Shown here in pieces: positions 34,781-43,985 of a DNA stretch of 64,000 nucleotides (the first letter of the stretch is position 1; every line of letters starts with the position of its first letter). The DNA is from Christensenella tenuis. GTDB lineage: Bacteria > Bacillota > Clostridia > Christensenellales > Christensenellaceae. The stretch is from NCBI RefSeq assembly GCF_014287795.1, contig NZ_JACOON010000005.1, positions 62,001-126,000 on the forward strand. Reading direction: 5' to 3'. Under the pieces are notes generated by a model that saw nothing but the letters and a program-made list of their open reading frames with translations, made no database searches and was not told the origin of the DNA. The position numbers were made by a program, and so were the translations under genes.

Positions 34781-34818
34781 AGGCAGGCCGGACCATAAGC
34801 CGGCCTGCCTGTTTTTAT
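34781..34818 (+). terminator. Terminator after the coiled-coil lipoprotein gene
   Basis: Arms AGGCAGGCCGG/CCGGCCTGCCT (34781-34791 and 34800-34810) followed by GTTTTTA. Confidence 0.9.
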
Positions 34819-35061
34819 GGATAATGACGCTGCGGTAAATGATGGGAAGTTGGCAGTATATCCTGTTATATGATTTTTTACTGTGCTGGCTGTGGATTTA
34901 TGAAATTACTGTTGCCTGCTTGTGTTATCTGCCCATAAAGGAATATAATAAGAAAGAATATTTGTGCTTATGGCCATATAGGTCCGGTTTCAGGAATCTA
35001 CCCGCTGCATGGGCGCGGATGCGTGCAAGGCAAAACAGCGGTGAACAGGGAGAGTCACAAG
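34819..35061. promoter_or_regulatory. Upstream region of the small Cys protein / helicase operon
   Basis: No gene seen in about 240 bases; overlapping frames look like noise. A promoter candidate is TTGTGT (34920-34925), an 18-base spacer and TATAAT (34944-34949). Confidence 0.5.
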
Positions 35062-35265
35062 ATGGGAATCCAATTAAAACAGAATTATGTCAATGAGGAA
35101 AATGTGTTGTGCTATAACTGCGTACACTACGGCGTACTGACTTTTGCGCCGGGTATGCCGGAGATCCGGTCTTGCCAGGTTTATGGGGATATTGATCCCG
35201 ATATGCTGACAGGGGAGAAAAACAAATGCAGCCATTTTGAACCGAGAAAAGGAACGGAATACTAA
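35062..35265 (+). CDS. Small four-cysteine protein
   Basis: A 67-residue protein with Cys17, Cys20, Cys38 and Cys56 (CxxC plus two spaced cysteines), a pattern that could hold zinc. I do not recognise the family. The ATG at 35062 follows a GGGAGAG; earlier in-frame codons are less likely. Its stop codon abuts the ATG of the PHP-UvrD gene (TAAATG), so the two are translationally linked and may work together in nucleic-acid metabolism (inference). Confidence 0.68.
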   Translation: MGIQLKQNYVNEENVLCYNCVHYGVLTFAPGMPEIRSCQVYGDIDPDMLTGEKNKCSHFEPRKGTEY

Positions 35266-38200
35266 ATGTTTGTAGCAGACCTGCATATCCACTCCAAATA
35301 TTCCCGTGCGACCAGCAAGGAATGCGTGCCTGAGTACCTCGACCTGTGGGCGCGCCGCAAAGGGATCGATCTTCTCGGCACAGGCGATTTTACGCATCCC
35401 GCGTGGCGGGAAGAATTGAAGGAAAAGCTGATTCCCGCCGAAGAAGGCTTATACCGCTTAAAAGAGGAATACCGCCTTGCGGACGAGGTAGAGGGAAAGC
35501 CCGCGCCGCCGCGGTTTGTCCTTTCAGGGGAGATCAGCTCCATCTATAAACAGGGCGGAAAGGTGCGCAAAATCCACAATGTGATCCTGCTGCCCTCGCT
35601 TGAGGCGGCGGAGAAGCTGGCGGGCAAGCTCGAGCTTTCGTTCAACCTGCATTCGGACGGGCGGCCCATCCTCGGCCTTCCAAGCCGCGACCTGCTTGAG
35701 ATCACGCTTGATATCTGCCCGGAGGCCATATTTATCCCGGCACATATTTGGACGCCGCATTTTTCGCTGTTCGGGGCCTATTCGGGGTTTGACGCCATCG
35801 AAGAATGTTTTGGCGACCTCACGCCGCATATCCACGCACTCGAAACGGGCCTGTCGTCCGACCCGCCTATGAACTGGCGGCTGTCGGCGCTCGACGGGTA
35901 TGCGATGGTCTCCAATTCGGACGCGCATTCCCCCGCGAACCTTGCGCGGGAAGCCAATCTTTTTAATACGGAAATGAGCTATCCCGCCATTGCGGTTGCG
36001 CTTGAAAACCATGATACCGATGAATTTTACGGGACGCTTGAATTTTTTCCGGAGGAAGGGAAATACCATAACGACGGACACCGGAACTGTAAGGTGTGTA
36101 TGACGCCGGAGGAGACGATCGCCGCGGGAGGAAAATGCCCGGTCTGCGGACGGCGCATCACCGTGGGCGTTTATCATCGTGTGGTGGAGCTTGCGGACCG
36201 CGCGGCAGGGTATCGCCCCGGGGCCGCAAAGCATTTTGAAAGCATCGTGCCGCTTCCTGAGGTGGTAGCTTCGTCGATGGGACTTACACCCGCAAGCAAG
36301 AAAGTACGCGCGCAATATTTGGAGCTGCTCCGGGAGCTCGGCCCGGAGCTTACCATCCTGCGTGAAACGCCGCTCGCAGAGATCGAGCGGACGGCGGGCG
36401 TGTGCATCGCGGAGGGTATTCGCCGCCTGCGCTGCGGAGAAGTGGAAATACATCCCGGTTATGACGGCGAATACGGGAAGATCCTCGTGATGGATAAAAG
36501 CGAGGTGCAAACGTTGTCCGGCCAGCTTTCCATGTTTGCGGACGAACCTAAAAAGAAAACGGAAAAACATGCCCCCGCGCGGGCGGAACTGCCAAAGACG
36601 GATGAAAAGCCGAAAGAAGCGGCCGTGGCAAAAACGGACGGGAATCCTTACGGACTCAATGACGAACAATGGGCGGCTGCATCTGCTGTGGAACCTGCGG
36701 TCGCCGTACTGGCCGGGCCGGGCACGGGCAAAACACGTACCCTTGTGTACCGCGCCGCCTGGCTTGTGGAACAATGCGGCGTGGCCCCGGAACACATCAC
36801 GGCGGTTACGTTTACGAATAAAGCCGCAAACGAGATGCGGGAACGGCTGGAGGCGTATTTCAACGATAAAAAGACAGCGAAGGCAATGCACATCGGTACG
36901 TTCCATTCCCTTGCCCTTGGCATGTTGAAAGAGTGGAATAAAAGCGTAACGGTAATCGACGGGCAGGAAGCGCTGGCAATTCTTTCTGAAACGCTTACCG
37001 CGTGCAACTGCGCCATGAAACCCCGCGATGCGATGCAGGCGGTTTCTAAAATCAAGAACGGCGCCGCAGGGGAGATCCCGCAGGTGGTATACGACGCCTA
37101 CTGTGCGCGGCTGCGCTCGCTTGGCGTACTTGACTTCGACGACCTCCTGACCGATACTCTGGAAATATTTCGTGAGGGCGGCGCAAAGTGCGAAGCGGTC
37201 TTCCCGCGTTTTGGGCACTTGCTTGTGGATGAATTCCAGGACGTGAATCCCGTGCAACTGGGCCTGATCCGTGCATGGGGCGCAAAAAGCAAGGGAATCT
37301 TTGTGATCGGCGATCCAGACCAGTCTATTTACGGCTTTCGCGGTTCGGATGCACATTGCTTTGAACGCCTCAAAGCGGACAGGCCTGTCCGCGAGATACG
37401 GCTGAAAAAGAACTACCGTTCCACGCCTGAAATCATAGGCTGCGCCCTTCCGGTGGTTCGCCACAGCGAACCGGTGTTGGAGGCACAGCGGGGGAGCGGC
37501 GTGAAAACACGGCTTTTGACGGCGGATTCTCCCTTCTCAGAGGCGTTGTTTATTGCAAAGGAAATTAACGCCATGGTGGGCGGGGTAGATATGCTTGCCG
37601 CCCATGCGCAGCATAAAAAGGGAGCGGATACCGCTTATGGCCTGTCCGACATCGCCGTGCTCTACCGCACGCACCGGCAGGCGGAATTGATTGAGGAGTG
37701 CCTCGTAAAGGAAGGAATCCCCTATGTGGTGCTGGGAAAAGACGATACGCTTGCCGACCGCCGCGTACGCGGCGCACTTGCGTTTTTCCGCGTTCTATGC
37801 GATCCGAAAGACAGTGTCTCCCTCGGAACCTGCCTGCGGGCGGATAGCGTCACCCCGGCAGCGGCAGAAAAAATACTGGACGCTTACGGCCGGGAGAAGA
37901 AAACGGTATCTTCGATTGTGTCCGTTTTAAAGGATGTGGGAGAAACGGAGCTTGCCGGGCGCTTTGAAACCTGTGCGCCGCTGATGCGCAAGGCCACACC
38001 GGCAGAGCTTCTTGACCTGTGGCTTTCAGGGCACGGATATGGGGAAGAAATGCCTGTGTGCCTGAAACGCCTGAGGAATATGGCGGTTTTCCATCTCCGC
38101 ATGGCGGATTTTCTTGCGGCCCTCACGTTCGGGACGGAAGGGGACGTGAAGCGCAGCGGGCAAAAGGCATATACTGCGGACGCGGTCACGCTGATGACGC

Positions 38201-38481
38201 TGCACGCGGCCAAGGGTCTTGAATTCCCGGCCGTATTCCTGTGCGGCGTAACGGATGGTTTGGTTCCGTTCCGCAGGAAAGACGGGGAATGCAGCGAGCA
38301 GGAGGAACGCAGGCTGTTTTATGTGGGTATGACCCGCGCGCAGGACGAGCTTATTATGCTCACGAACAAAGCGGAACGTTCGCCCTTCCTTGCGGATATT
38401 CCTTCCCGGCTCCTTGCCGAGGGCCCCGCGCATACGCGCAAAAAACCGGCGGGCAAGCAGCTTGGATTTTTTACAAATTGA
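35266..38481 (+). CDS. PHP-domain phosphoesterase fused to UvrD/PcrA-type helicase
   Basis: A 1071-residue two-part protein. Residues 1-420 resemble the TIGR00375 PHP family: metal ligands in DLHIHSKYS near residue 5, GTGDFTHP near residue 38 and NSDAHSP near residue 218, plus a CxxC...CxxC zinc ribbon (CKVC and CPVC) near residues 278-296. After a charged Lys/Glu linker (about 425-460) comes a superfamily 1 helicase with Walker A AGPGTGKTRT near residue 484, TFTNKAANEMRERL, DEFQDVNP, GDPDQSIYGFRG and a C-terminal VTLMTLHAAKGLEFPAVF motif. PHP domains hydrolyse phosphoesters and often act as nucleases or proofreaders, so this may be a helicase-nuclease in repair. Fused forms are known in some Clostridia, but the pathway is not established. 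Confidence 0.9.
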   Translation: MFVADLHIHSKYSRATSKECVPEYLDLWARRKGIDLLGTGDFTHPAWREELKEKLIPAEEGLYRLKEEYRLADEVEGKPAPPRFVLSGEISSIYKQGGKVRKIHNVILLPSLEAAEKLAGKLELSFNLHSDGRPILGLPSRDLLEITLDICPEAIFIPAHIWTPHFSLFGAYSGFDAIEECFGDLTPHIHALETGLSSDPPMNWRLSALDGYAMVSNSDAHSPANLAREANLFNTEMSYPAIAVALENHDTDEFYGTLEFFPEEGKYHNDGHRNCKVCMTPEETIAAGGKCPVCGRRITVGVYHRVVELADRAAGYRPGAAKHFESIVPLPEVVASSMGLTPASKKVRAQYLELLRELGPELTILRETPLAEIERTAGVCIAEGIRRLRCGEVEIHPGYDGEYGKILVMDKSEVQTLSGQLSMFADEPKKKTEKHAPARAELPKTDEKPKEAAVAKTDGNPYGLNDEQWAAASAVEPAVAVLAGPGTGKTRTLVYRAAWLVEQCGVAPEHITAVTFTNKAANEMRERLEAYFNDKKTAKAMHIGTFHSLALGMLKEWNKSVTVIDGQEALAILSETLTACNCAMKPRDAMQAVSKIKNGAAGEIPQVVYDAYCARLRSLGVLDFDDLLTDTLEIFREGGAKCEAVFPRFGHLLVDEFQDVNPVQLGLIRAWGAKSKGIFVIGDPDQSIYGFRGSDAHCFERLKADRPVREIRLKKNYRSTPEIIGCALPVVRHSEPVLEAQRGSGVKTRLLTADSPFSEALFIAKEINAMVGGVDMLAAHAQHKKGADTAYGLSDIAVLYRTHRQAELIEECLVKEGIPYVVLGKDDTLADRRVRGALAFFRVLCDPKDSVSLGTCLRADSVTPAAAEKILDAYGREKKTVSSIVSVLKDVGETELAGRFETCAPLMRKATPAELLDLWLSGHGYGEEMPVCLKRLRNMAVFHLRMADFLAALTFGTEGDVKRSGQKAYTADAVTLMTLHAAKGLEFPAVFLCGVTDGLVPFRRKDGECSEQEERRLFYVGMTRAQDELIMLTNKAERSPFLADIPSRLLAEGPAHTRKKPAGKQLGFFTN

Positions 38482-38574
38482 GAGGACGCCGTGCAAAAAG
38501 CAGAGAAAGGGACGCCCTGCCGCCTGCGGGGCGGCGCGCCGTACAGACTGCGGCCGTAACGGGGAGGAAACGGG

Positions 38575-39033
38575 TTGAAACTTCTGATCGACCAGTCGCC
38601 GGACAATGAAGAGGTAGAAATTACCATCAAGTGTGGGATGATAGACCCAGGGCTTGAAAAGCTGATCGAGCAAATCAGGCTCTATTCTTTTTCCATCACG
38701 GCAAAAAAAGAGGGCAGGACCTATCCCATCAGTTTAAGCGACATTTATTATTTCGAATCTATTGACAACCGCACCTTCCTGTACGCGGAACACGAGGTAT
38801 ACGAATGCGGACTCAGGCTGTATGAGCTGGAACAGCAACTGACGAAAACAGATTTTGCCCGCGTGAGTAAATCGTGTATTTTAAATGTCAGGATGTTAAA
38901 AAGCGTCCGCGCGCTGCTGAACGGAAAAATGGAGGCGGAGCTTGAGAACGGGGAAAAGGTGATTATCAACCGCCATTATGTAGAGAAACTCAAGCGGAAG
39001 CTGGGGCTTGCCGGAGGTGAAAAGGATGTCTAA
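38575..39033 (+). CDS. LytTR-domain DNA-binding regulator
   Basis: A 152-residue protein with a C-terminal LytTR domain (ISLSDIYYFESIDNRTFLYA, then RVSKSCILNVRMLKSV and ENGEKVIINRHYVEKLKRKL). There is no receiver domain. These short LytTR proteins are usually paired with a DUF3021 membrane protein that holds or inhibits them, and such a gene follows with an 8-base overlap. The start is the TTG at 38575 with GGGGAGG six bases upstream. Confidence 0.9.
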   Translation: MKLLIDQSPDNEEVEITIKCGMIDPGLEKLIEQIRLYSFSITAKKEGRTYPISLSDIYYFESIDNRTFLYAEHEVYECGLRLYELEQQLTKTDFARVSKSCILNVRMLKSVRALLNGKMEAELENGEKVIINRHYVEKLKRKLGLAGGEKDV

Positions 39034-39433
39034 ACTTAAATTCTATATCACTATGAATTGCGTATCCTTCACAATATTGGCGCTGGTCTATACGATACTG
39101 TGCCTGTTTGGACTGTCGGCCGTAAATGAAGCAGCGATATTGATCCTGCTTTTGATGACAACGTGCATTGCGGCAGTGATTTTTTTCACAGACAAGATCC
39201 CGATCAATTCCATACCGCTGCGGATGGCTGTCGATCTTGCGGCGGTGATTGCGGTGGTGTTCCTCATCGGCGCTCCATTGGGCTTTATTCCGCTGGAGCC
39301 AGAATACGTACTGGTTGTATTGGGGATGATAGCGGTTGTCTATTTTGCGACGTTCGGCGTACTCGTCGTCAAAAACAAGGCAGATGCGGAGGATATCAAT
39401 AAAAAGATTAGAAAAATGAAACGGGAAAGGTAA
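39026..39433 (+). CDS. DUF3021 membrane protein
   Basis: A 135-residue integral membrane protein with four hydrophobic segments (roughly residues 10-30, 38-55, 67-85 and 94-112) and a Lys/Arg-rich C-terminus. Size, topology and position match DUF3021 proteins that control LytTR regulators. The ATG at 39026 is preferred, with GGAGGTG upstream. Confidence 0.82.
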   Translation: MSKLKFYITMNCVSFTILALVYTILCLFGLSAVNEAAILILLLMTTCIAAVIFFTDKIPINSIPLRMAVDLAAVIAVVFLIGAPLGFIPLEPEYVLVVLGMIAVVYFATFGVLVVKNKADAEDINKKIRKMKRER

Positions 39434-39454
39434 GAGGCCGGTGCGGCCATGAAA

Positions 39455-39538
39455 TCAAAACAGCCTGCTCGTGCAGGCTGGAAGTTGCCATAATATGCAT
39501 TAAATAATACAAACTACCACATATATCATTATATTGAT
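39455..39538 (-). ncRNA. Candidate small RNA on the minus strand
   Basis: A consensus-like minus-strand promoter (TTGACA at 39574-39569, 18-base spacer, TATATT at 39550-39545) points toward a terminator-like hairpin (CAGCCTGC/GCAGGCTG, 39461-39480) that is followed by TTTTGATTT on that strand. The transcript would be about 85 bases. No convincing protein is encoded in it. It is not homologous to any RNA I recognise. Confidence 0.4.
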
Positions 39539-39544
39539 AAGCAT

Positions 39545-39574
39545 AATATACCATTTTCGCGCTTAAAATGTCAA
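39545..39574 (-). promoter_or_regulatory. Minus-strand promoter in the LytTR/surface-protein gap
   Basis: TTGACA and TATATT with an 18-base spacer, as described for the candidate RNA. It is the best promoter match in this gap and no protein gene lies in its path. Confidence 0.5.
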
Positions 39575-39855
39575 TATAATATTGCACAGACAACAAGGCA
39601 AAAGGGCAAAAAAAAGCGGTTTTTGGAAATAGGGCCGGTTTTCGCATGACAGAATGTGAAAATCGGTTCTGTTTTTTGTGCGCTTATCAACATAATGCAT
39701 ATTATCGCAATAGAAATAGAAGGACTACCGGGGAAACAGAGGGCGAAACCATAAGGAATATGTGAAGGGAAGCTTTTTATGTCATTTTAATACTGGAAGA
39801 AGAGCAAAACAATTTATCTTTTTAAATACGAACCATGAACCAAGGAGAAAGGGAA
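39575..39855. other. Leader region of the large surface protein gene
   Basis: No gene. The stretch is AT-rich and would hold the plus-strand promoter of the surface-protein gene; several AT-rich -10-like boxes exist, but none is clearly best. LytTR-binding repeats were looked for and not convincingly found. Confidence 0.4.
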
Positions 39856-42800
39856 ATGAAAAGGAGAAAGAGAATTTTATCTGCCATTGTGTGCATCGCA
39901 ATGGTGCTGACGCTGTTTGGCGGCGTGGCACTGGCGGAGGAAACGGACACAGCGGAGCCATCCGCGGCTGTGAGCACAGAGCCGGCAGAACCCGCGGAGG
40001 AAACGCAGGAGCCTGCTGAAAGCATGGGGCCGGAGGAAAGCGCAGAATCGGCGGCGAGCGAAGAACCGAAGCCGGAGGAAAGCGCAGGCGCGGAGCCGGA
40101 AGAAACGGCTGCGTCTGTAAAGCCTGCGCCGAGGATGGCTATGGCGCCGTTGGCGGCGGGCGGAGATACGGTGACGGACGCCAAAACATTTACCTTTAAG
40201 CCCGGAACCACAAATGAAGAACTCGCGGCGGCATGGGGCGAGGGAGCAGCAAGCATTGCGGATAATGGCGATGGAACCTATACGGTCACTCTGCTCAAGA
40301 ATATTGAAATGGGAAAAAGCCAAAATATCAATTTCGGCGAATTCTCCCTCGGTGCCGGGCAGGCGCGCATGATACTTGACCTGAACGGAAAAACGGTCAC
40401 GGGAACGAGCATCGTCATTGCAAACTTGGGCAACCTGACGATCACAGGAAATGGTTCGGTCATTTATGATGGCGGACAATATTTGGCGGCGGTCAACAAC
40501 GCCGGATATAACCTGACGATTGAGGGCGGAACATTTACCTGCAACGGCGCGGGCAGCGCGTCCTATAATGCAGCGGTCAGCACGGCGGCAGGCGTGACGA
40601 CGGTCATCAACGGCGGTACGTTCAACGGCGGCAGCGCGGGGGCGGTCATCTCGTATGGAGATACCGTGATCAACGGCGGCACGCTGAACGGAGAATACGG
40701 CGTGATAGCGAAGGTAAATTCGTCCGGTACCGAGGCGGGCAGCATAACGTTCCCGGAGGGTTCGTCTGCTGTTGTAAATGCAGAGACGGCACCTTTTGTA
40801 GCGCATGGCAGCAATGGAAAAGCCGGAAGCATCACGGTGGCCGGCGGGACCACGACGGGAAGCAGCCTATTGAGAACGATGGGTACGGTGGACGATAAAA
40901 AGGCGGTCCTGACAGTCACCGGAGGAAAGCATGAAGCGGACCCGTCTGATTATATCCCGGAGGATATGTGCGTGGTCGTCAATCCTGACGGCACATTTAC
41001 GGTCGGAGAATATGCGGCGCAGGTCGGAGATCAAAAGTATGCGACCGTACAGGAAGCAATCAACGACGCGCAGCCAAACAGTACGGTCGAGATCATCGCA
41101 CAGGAAGCGGTGACGGAGAATCTGACGATCAGCAAAAACCTGACGATCGCAGGGCAGGGAAAAGATACTACGGTTTTAAAAGGAAAGATCACGGTCTATG
41201 GCTGTACGGCCGAGTTGAAAGACTTGAGGGCGGAGAACAACACGGCTACCGCCTATGGAACGGCGCTCATCACTTTCCCTGCGGCGCAGGCGGCAGCAGA
41301 CGTGACATTTACGGATTGCACGGTTTATGACAATGATACGGCGTTCCGTCTGGAAAGCGAGGGCTCTTCGCTGACGCTCAATCATACAGATGTGACAGGT
41401 GCGGCACATTACGGCGTTGGCCTGCGGAATGAAAACCAGACATTGACCGTAAACGGCGGAAGCATCACCGGCTGGGGCGCGGTCATGACGTCGGCGGGAA
41501 GCCTGCCGAATGGAACTGAGGACAGCGGTACGAAGATCGAGATATCCGGCGCGAAGATTGTTGCAACGGAGGGCGCGTCCGGCGGATATTACGGGGCGAT
41601 CGTCCTGCAGGAGAGTTATCACGGAGTGGAACTGACGATACGGGATTCAGAAGTGATAGGAGAAGGCCTGCATACGGCGGCGCTCGACATCCGCGCATAC
41701 GGCAGCACCATCATGGTGGAGAATTCGACGCTGCGCGCCGACAGCCTGATATATGGCACGCCGGACGGCGAGACGGGACAGCCGGGTTATTATGGGCCTG
41801 TTACCCTGAGCCACAATGCAACGTATGAAAAAGTATATACGACGGCGGCCGACGCCCCTGAAACGGCTGTGATCCTCGATGCGGCGACAAGCGTGGAATG
41901 TAAACCGATGAGCGAGGGCGGTACCTATCCGATCATCAAGCGCGGACAAGACACGGCGACGATCGGCGGCACGACCTATGACGTAGTCGCGGGAGGAAGT
42001 ATCAGCGAGGCGATCGCTGCAGCGGAGGATGGCGCAACGCTGCGCATTCAGGCCGGAACATATACGGAGCCGGTAAAGCCGCAGGCAGGAGACTCGCAGC
42101 ATGTAAAAGAGAAATCCATTACCCTGTTGGGCGCGAATGCGGAAAATGACCCGAACAGCAGCGCGTGGTTAAGCGAGGAAACAGTCCTGACGGGCGGCAT
42201 GTATCTTGGCTATGACGACAGTCATACCCGTAATTACAGCATTACGGTAAAGGGCATTACGTTCCAAGGAAAAGGCCTCACCATAGCGGACGAAAAGGAC
42301 GTTGTGATCGAGAACAATAAATTTACCGATATTACCGATGCAAATGCGATCGCAGTGCTCGATCAGGAATGCGATGGCATGAAAGGTTCTGTTATTGTGA
42401 AAAACAACCGCATCGTGGGTGTGACGCACGCATCGGGCATGGGGATCAATCTGCGTAACCCTTATGACGCTCTTGTGACGGGGAACTATATCGAAAACAC
42501 GAATCACAACGCGATCCTGTTCCAGAAAAACAGCGGATATGACAGGCATGCGGGAAAAGTAGAAATTACCGGAAATACGATCATCAACTGGGATGCGGAT
42601 AACGATGCTTCCGGCGGACGCGCTATTCGCATCGACACGCAGGGGAACGGCTCCGGAGACGATACGGGAAAAAAGTTTGTCATCACAGGCAACAGTATGC
42701 AAAAGCCGGATTATGACCCGGCAACAGCGACAGACCCCGATTTCGCGAAGATCACAGGCGTTGGTGAAAATGCAGTAGACCTGTGCGGGAACTACTGGAA

Positions 42801-43749
42801 TTCAGAGGAACCGGATTTCGACACGATCATTGCGGTCTATAAGGACGGAAGCGCAGTCTGCCCGAACGTATTCTATAACACATATTATGCGGATAAAGGC
42901 TTGACGAAGCTGATTGTTGAGGCGGACGGCATCGTACTGAACCAAACGACGGCAACGGCGGAGATCGGAAAAACAATACAGCTTACTGCAGCGGTAACAC
43001 CGGAGAATGCTACGGACAAGACTGTAAAATGGAGCTCCTCCAGCGACACAGTCGCAGGCGTTGACCAAAATGGCCTCGTTACGGCCAAGACGGCCGGACA
43101 GGCGGTCATCACTGCAGAAAATTCGGCTGGTGATACGGCCGAATGTATCGTCACGGTGACGAAACAGCAAGTGAAAACAGTCACCTACACCGACGCGGCG
43201 ACGGGCGTGACGCTGAACACGGACACGACAAAGGTGCCGGAGGGTTCTTATCTGCTCGTGAAGCCGGTGGCGGAGACGGAGCAGGCGCATGCGGCCGCAA
43301 AGGAAGCGCTGAAAGACAAGGCGGGGCGGTTCGTGCTGTATGATATCACGCTGGTGAACGCGGTAGGCGAGCCGATCCAGCCCGCGGGCGACGTGCTGAT
43401 CGGGATCCCGACGCCGGATGGGTACGACACGTCGAAGCTGGCGGTACACCGCATCAATGAGGACAAGACGACGGTGGAGCACGGGGTGACGGTGCAGGAC
43501 GGCGTCTCTTACTTCCAGACAGACCACTTCAGCAAATATGCGCTGATCGAAAAGGGAAGCATGAGCGGAGCGGGAACCGGAACGGAAGACACGGCGAAAG
43601 ATGAGGGCACCGACTCCTCCGATACGCCGAAGACGGGCGACACGGCGGACATGACGCCGTATATCCTGCTGGTCGTCATCGCGGGAGCGGCTGTTGCTGC
43701 GGGGATCGCGGTCACGGTACGGAACCGGGGAACTGCGAAAAATAAATAA
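39856..43749 (+). CDS. Large surface protein: beta-helix, Ig-like domain and KTGDT anchor
   Basis: A 1297-residue secreted protein. Signal peptide ends near VALAEE (residue 28); an acidic Ala/Glu/Pro-rich spacer covers about residues 30-100. Residues about 110-1010 are rich in short Gly/Asn/Thr strands with many NITINGG- and TVTGGK-like turns, typical of right-handed beta-helix (pectate-lyase-like) repeats. A bacterial Ig-like group 2 domain is at about 1028-1102 (LNQTTATAEIG start, TAKTAGQAVITAENS). The C-terminus reads TPKTGDTAD followed by a membrane helix and basic tail, a sortase-type anchor. Start ATG at 39856 has AAGGAG upstream. It probably binds or degrades polysaccharides at the cell surface; catalytic residues are not recognisable by eye. 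Confidence 0.85.
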   Translation: MKRRKRILSAIVCIAMVLTLFGGVALAEETDTAEPSAAVSTEPAEPAEETQEPAESMGPEESAESAASEEPKPEESAGAEPEETAASVKPAPRMAMAPLAAGGDTVTDAKTFTFKPGTTNEELAAAWGEGAASIADNGDGTYTVTLLKNIEMGKSQNINFGEFSLGAGQARMILDLNGKTVTGTSIVIANLGNLTITGNGSVIYDGGQYLAAVNNAGYNLTIEGGTFTCNGAGSASYNAAVSTAAGVTTVINGGTFNGGSAGAVISYGDTVINGGTLNGEYGVIAKVNSSGTEAGSITFPEGSSAVVNAETAPFVAHGSNGKAGSITVAGGTTTGSSLLRTMGTVDDKKAVLTVTGGKHEADPSDYIPEDMCVVVNPDGTFTVGEYAAQVGDQKYATVQEAINDAQPNSTVEIIAQEAVTENLTISKNLTIAGQGKDTTVLKGKITVYGCTAELKDLRAENNTATAYGTALITFPAAQAAADVTFTDCTVYDNDTAFRLESEGSSLTLNHTDVTGAAHYGVGLRNENQTLTVNGGSITGWGAVMTSAGSLPNGTEDSGTKIEISGAKIVATEGASGGYYGAIVLQESYHGVELTIRDSEVIGEGLHTAALDIRAYGSTIMVENSTLRADSLIYGTPDGETGQPGYYGPVTLSHNATYEKVYTTAADAPETAVILDAATSVECKPMSEGGTYPIIKRGQDTATIGGTTYDVVAGGSISEAIAAAEDGATLRIQAGTYTEPVKPQAGDSQHVKEKSITLLGANAENDPNSSAWLSEETVLTGGMYLGYDDSHTRNYSITVKGITFQGKGLTIADEKDVVIENNKFTDITDANAIAVLDQECDGMKGSVIVKNNRIVGVTHASGMGINLRNPYDALVTGNYIENTNHNAILFQKNSGYDRHAGKVEITGNTIINWDADNDASGGRAIRIDTQGNGSGDDTGKKFVITGNSMQKPDYDPATATDPDFAKITGVGENAVDLCGNYWNSEEPDFDTIIAVYKDGSAVCPNVFYNTYYADKGLTKLIVEADGIVLNQTTATAEIGKTIQLTAAVTPENATDKTVKWSSSSDTVAGVDQNGLVTAKTAGQAVITAENSAGDTAECIVTVTKQQVKTVTYTDAATGVTLNTDTTKVPEGSYLLVKPVAETEQAHAAAKEALKDKAGRFVLYDITLVNAVGEPIQPAGDVLIGIPTPDGYDTSKLAVHRINEDKTTVEHGVTVQDGVSYFQTDHFSKYALIEKGSMSGAGTGTEDTAKDEGTDSSDTPKTGDTADMTPYILLVVIAGAAVAAGIAVTVRNRGTAKNK

Positions 43750-43769
43750 CAGCAGGGAAAACGAATCAA

Positions 43770-43806
43770 AACAGCTTCGCGGCAAAAGCCGCGGGGCTGT
43801 TTTTGA
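43770..43806 (+). terminator. Terminator after the surface protein gene
   Basis: Arms ACAGCTTCGCGGC and GCCGCGGGGCTGT with an AAAA loop, followed by TTTTTG. Confidence 0.85.
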
Positions 43807-43918
43807 CTGGGCAGCGGACAATCGAGGCCATCGCGGCAGGCGGGACGTTCGCTTTCGCCGTGTTTCCATTCTGGCCTGTCTTTGCATTTCACCATGGAAA
43901 AAATGCACTTTGCCCAAA

Positions 43919-43942
43919 ACCGCTTGAAGCGGTCTTTTTTTA
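43919..43942 (+). terminator. Second short terminator-like hairpin
   Basis: A small ACCGC/GCGGT stem with a strong CTTTTTTTATT tail. The 110 bases between it and the preceding terminator hold no gene; they could be a leftover transcript end. Confidence 0.5.
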
Positions 43943-43985
43943 TTGGTAACGTAAATCCTGTAAAAACCGAAAGGACGGGAAAAGC

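Noticed and set aside
34839..35096. An 85-codon frame before the small Cys protein
   Set aside because: Cys/Trp-rich and without a ribosome-binding site; it overlaps the real small gene in another frame.
35524..37464. A 646-codon open frame on the minus strand
   Set aside because: It lies wholly opposite the PHP-UvrD gene, has no ribosome-binding site and no protein-like motifs. Long opposite-strand frames are common here because of GC-rich third positions.
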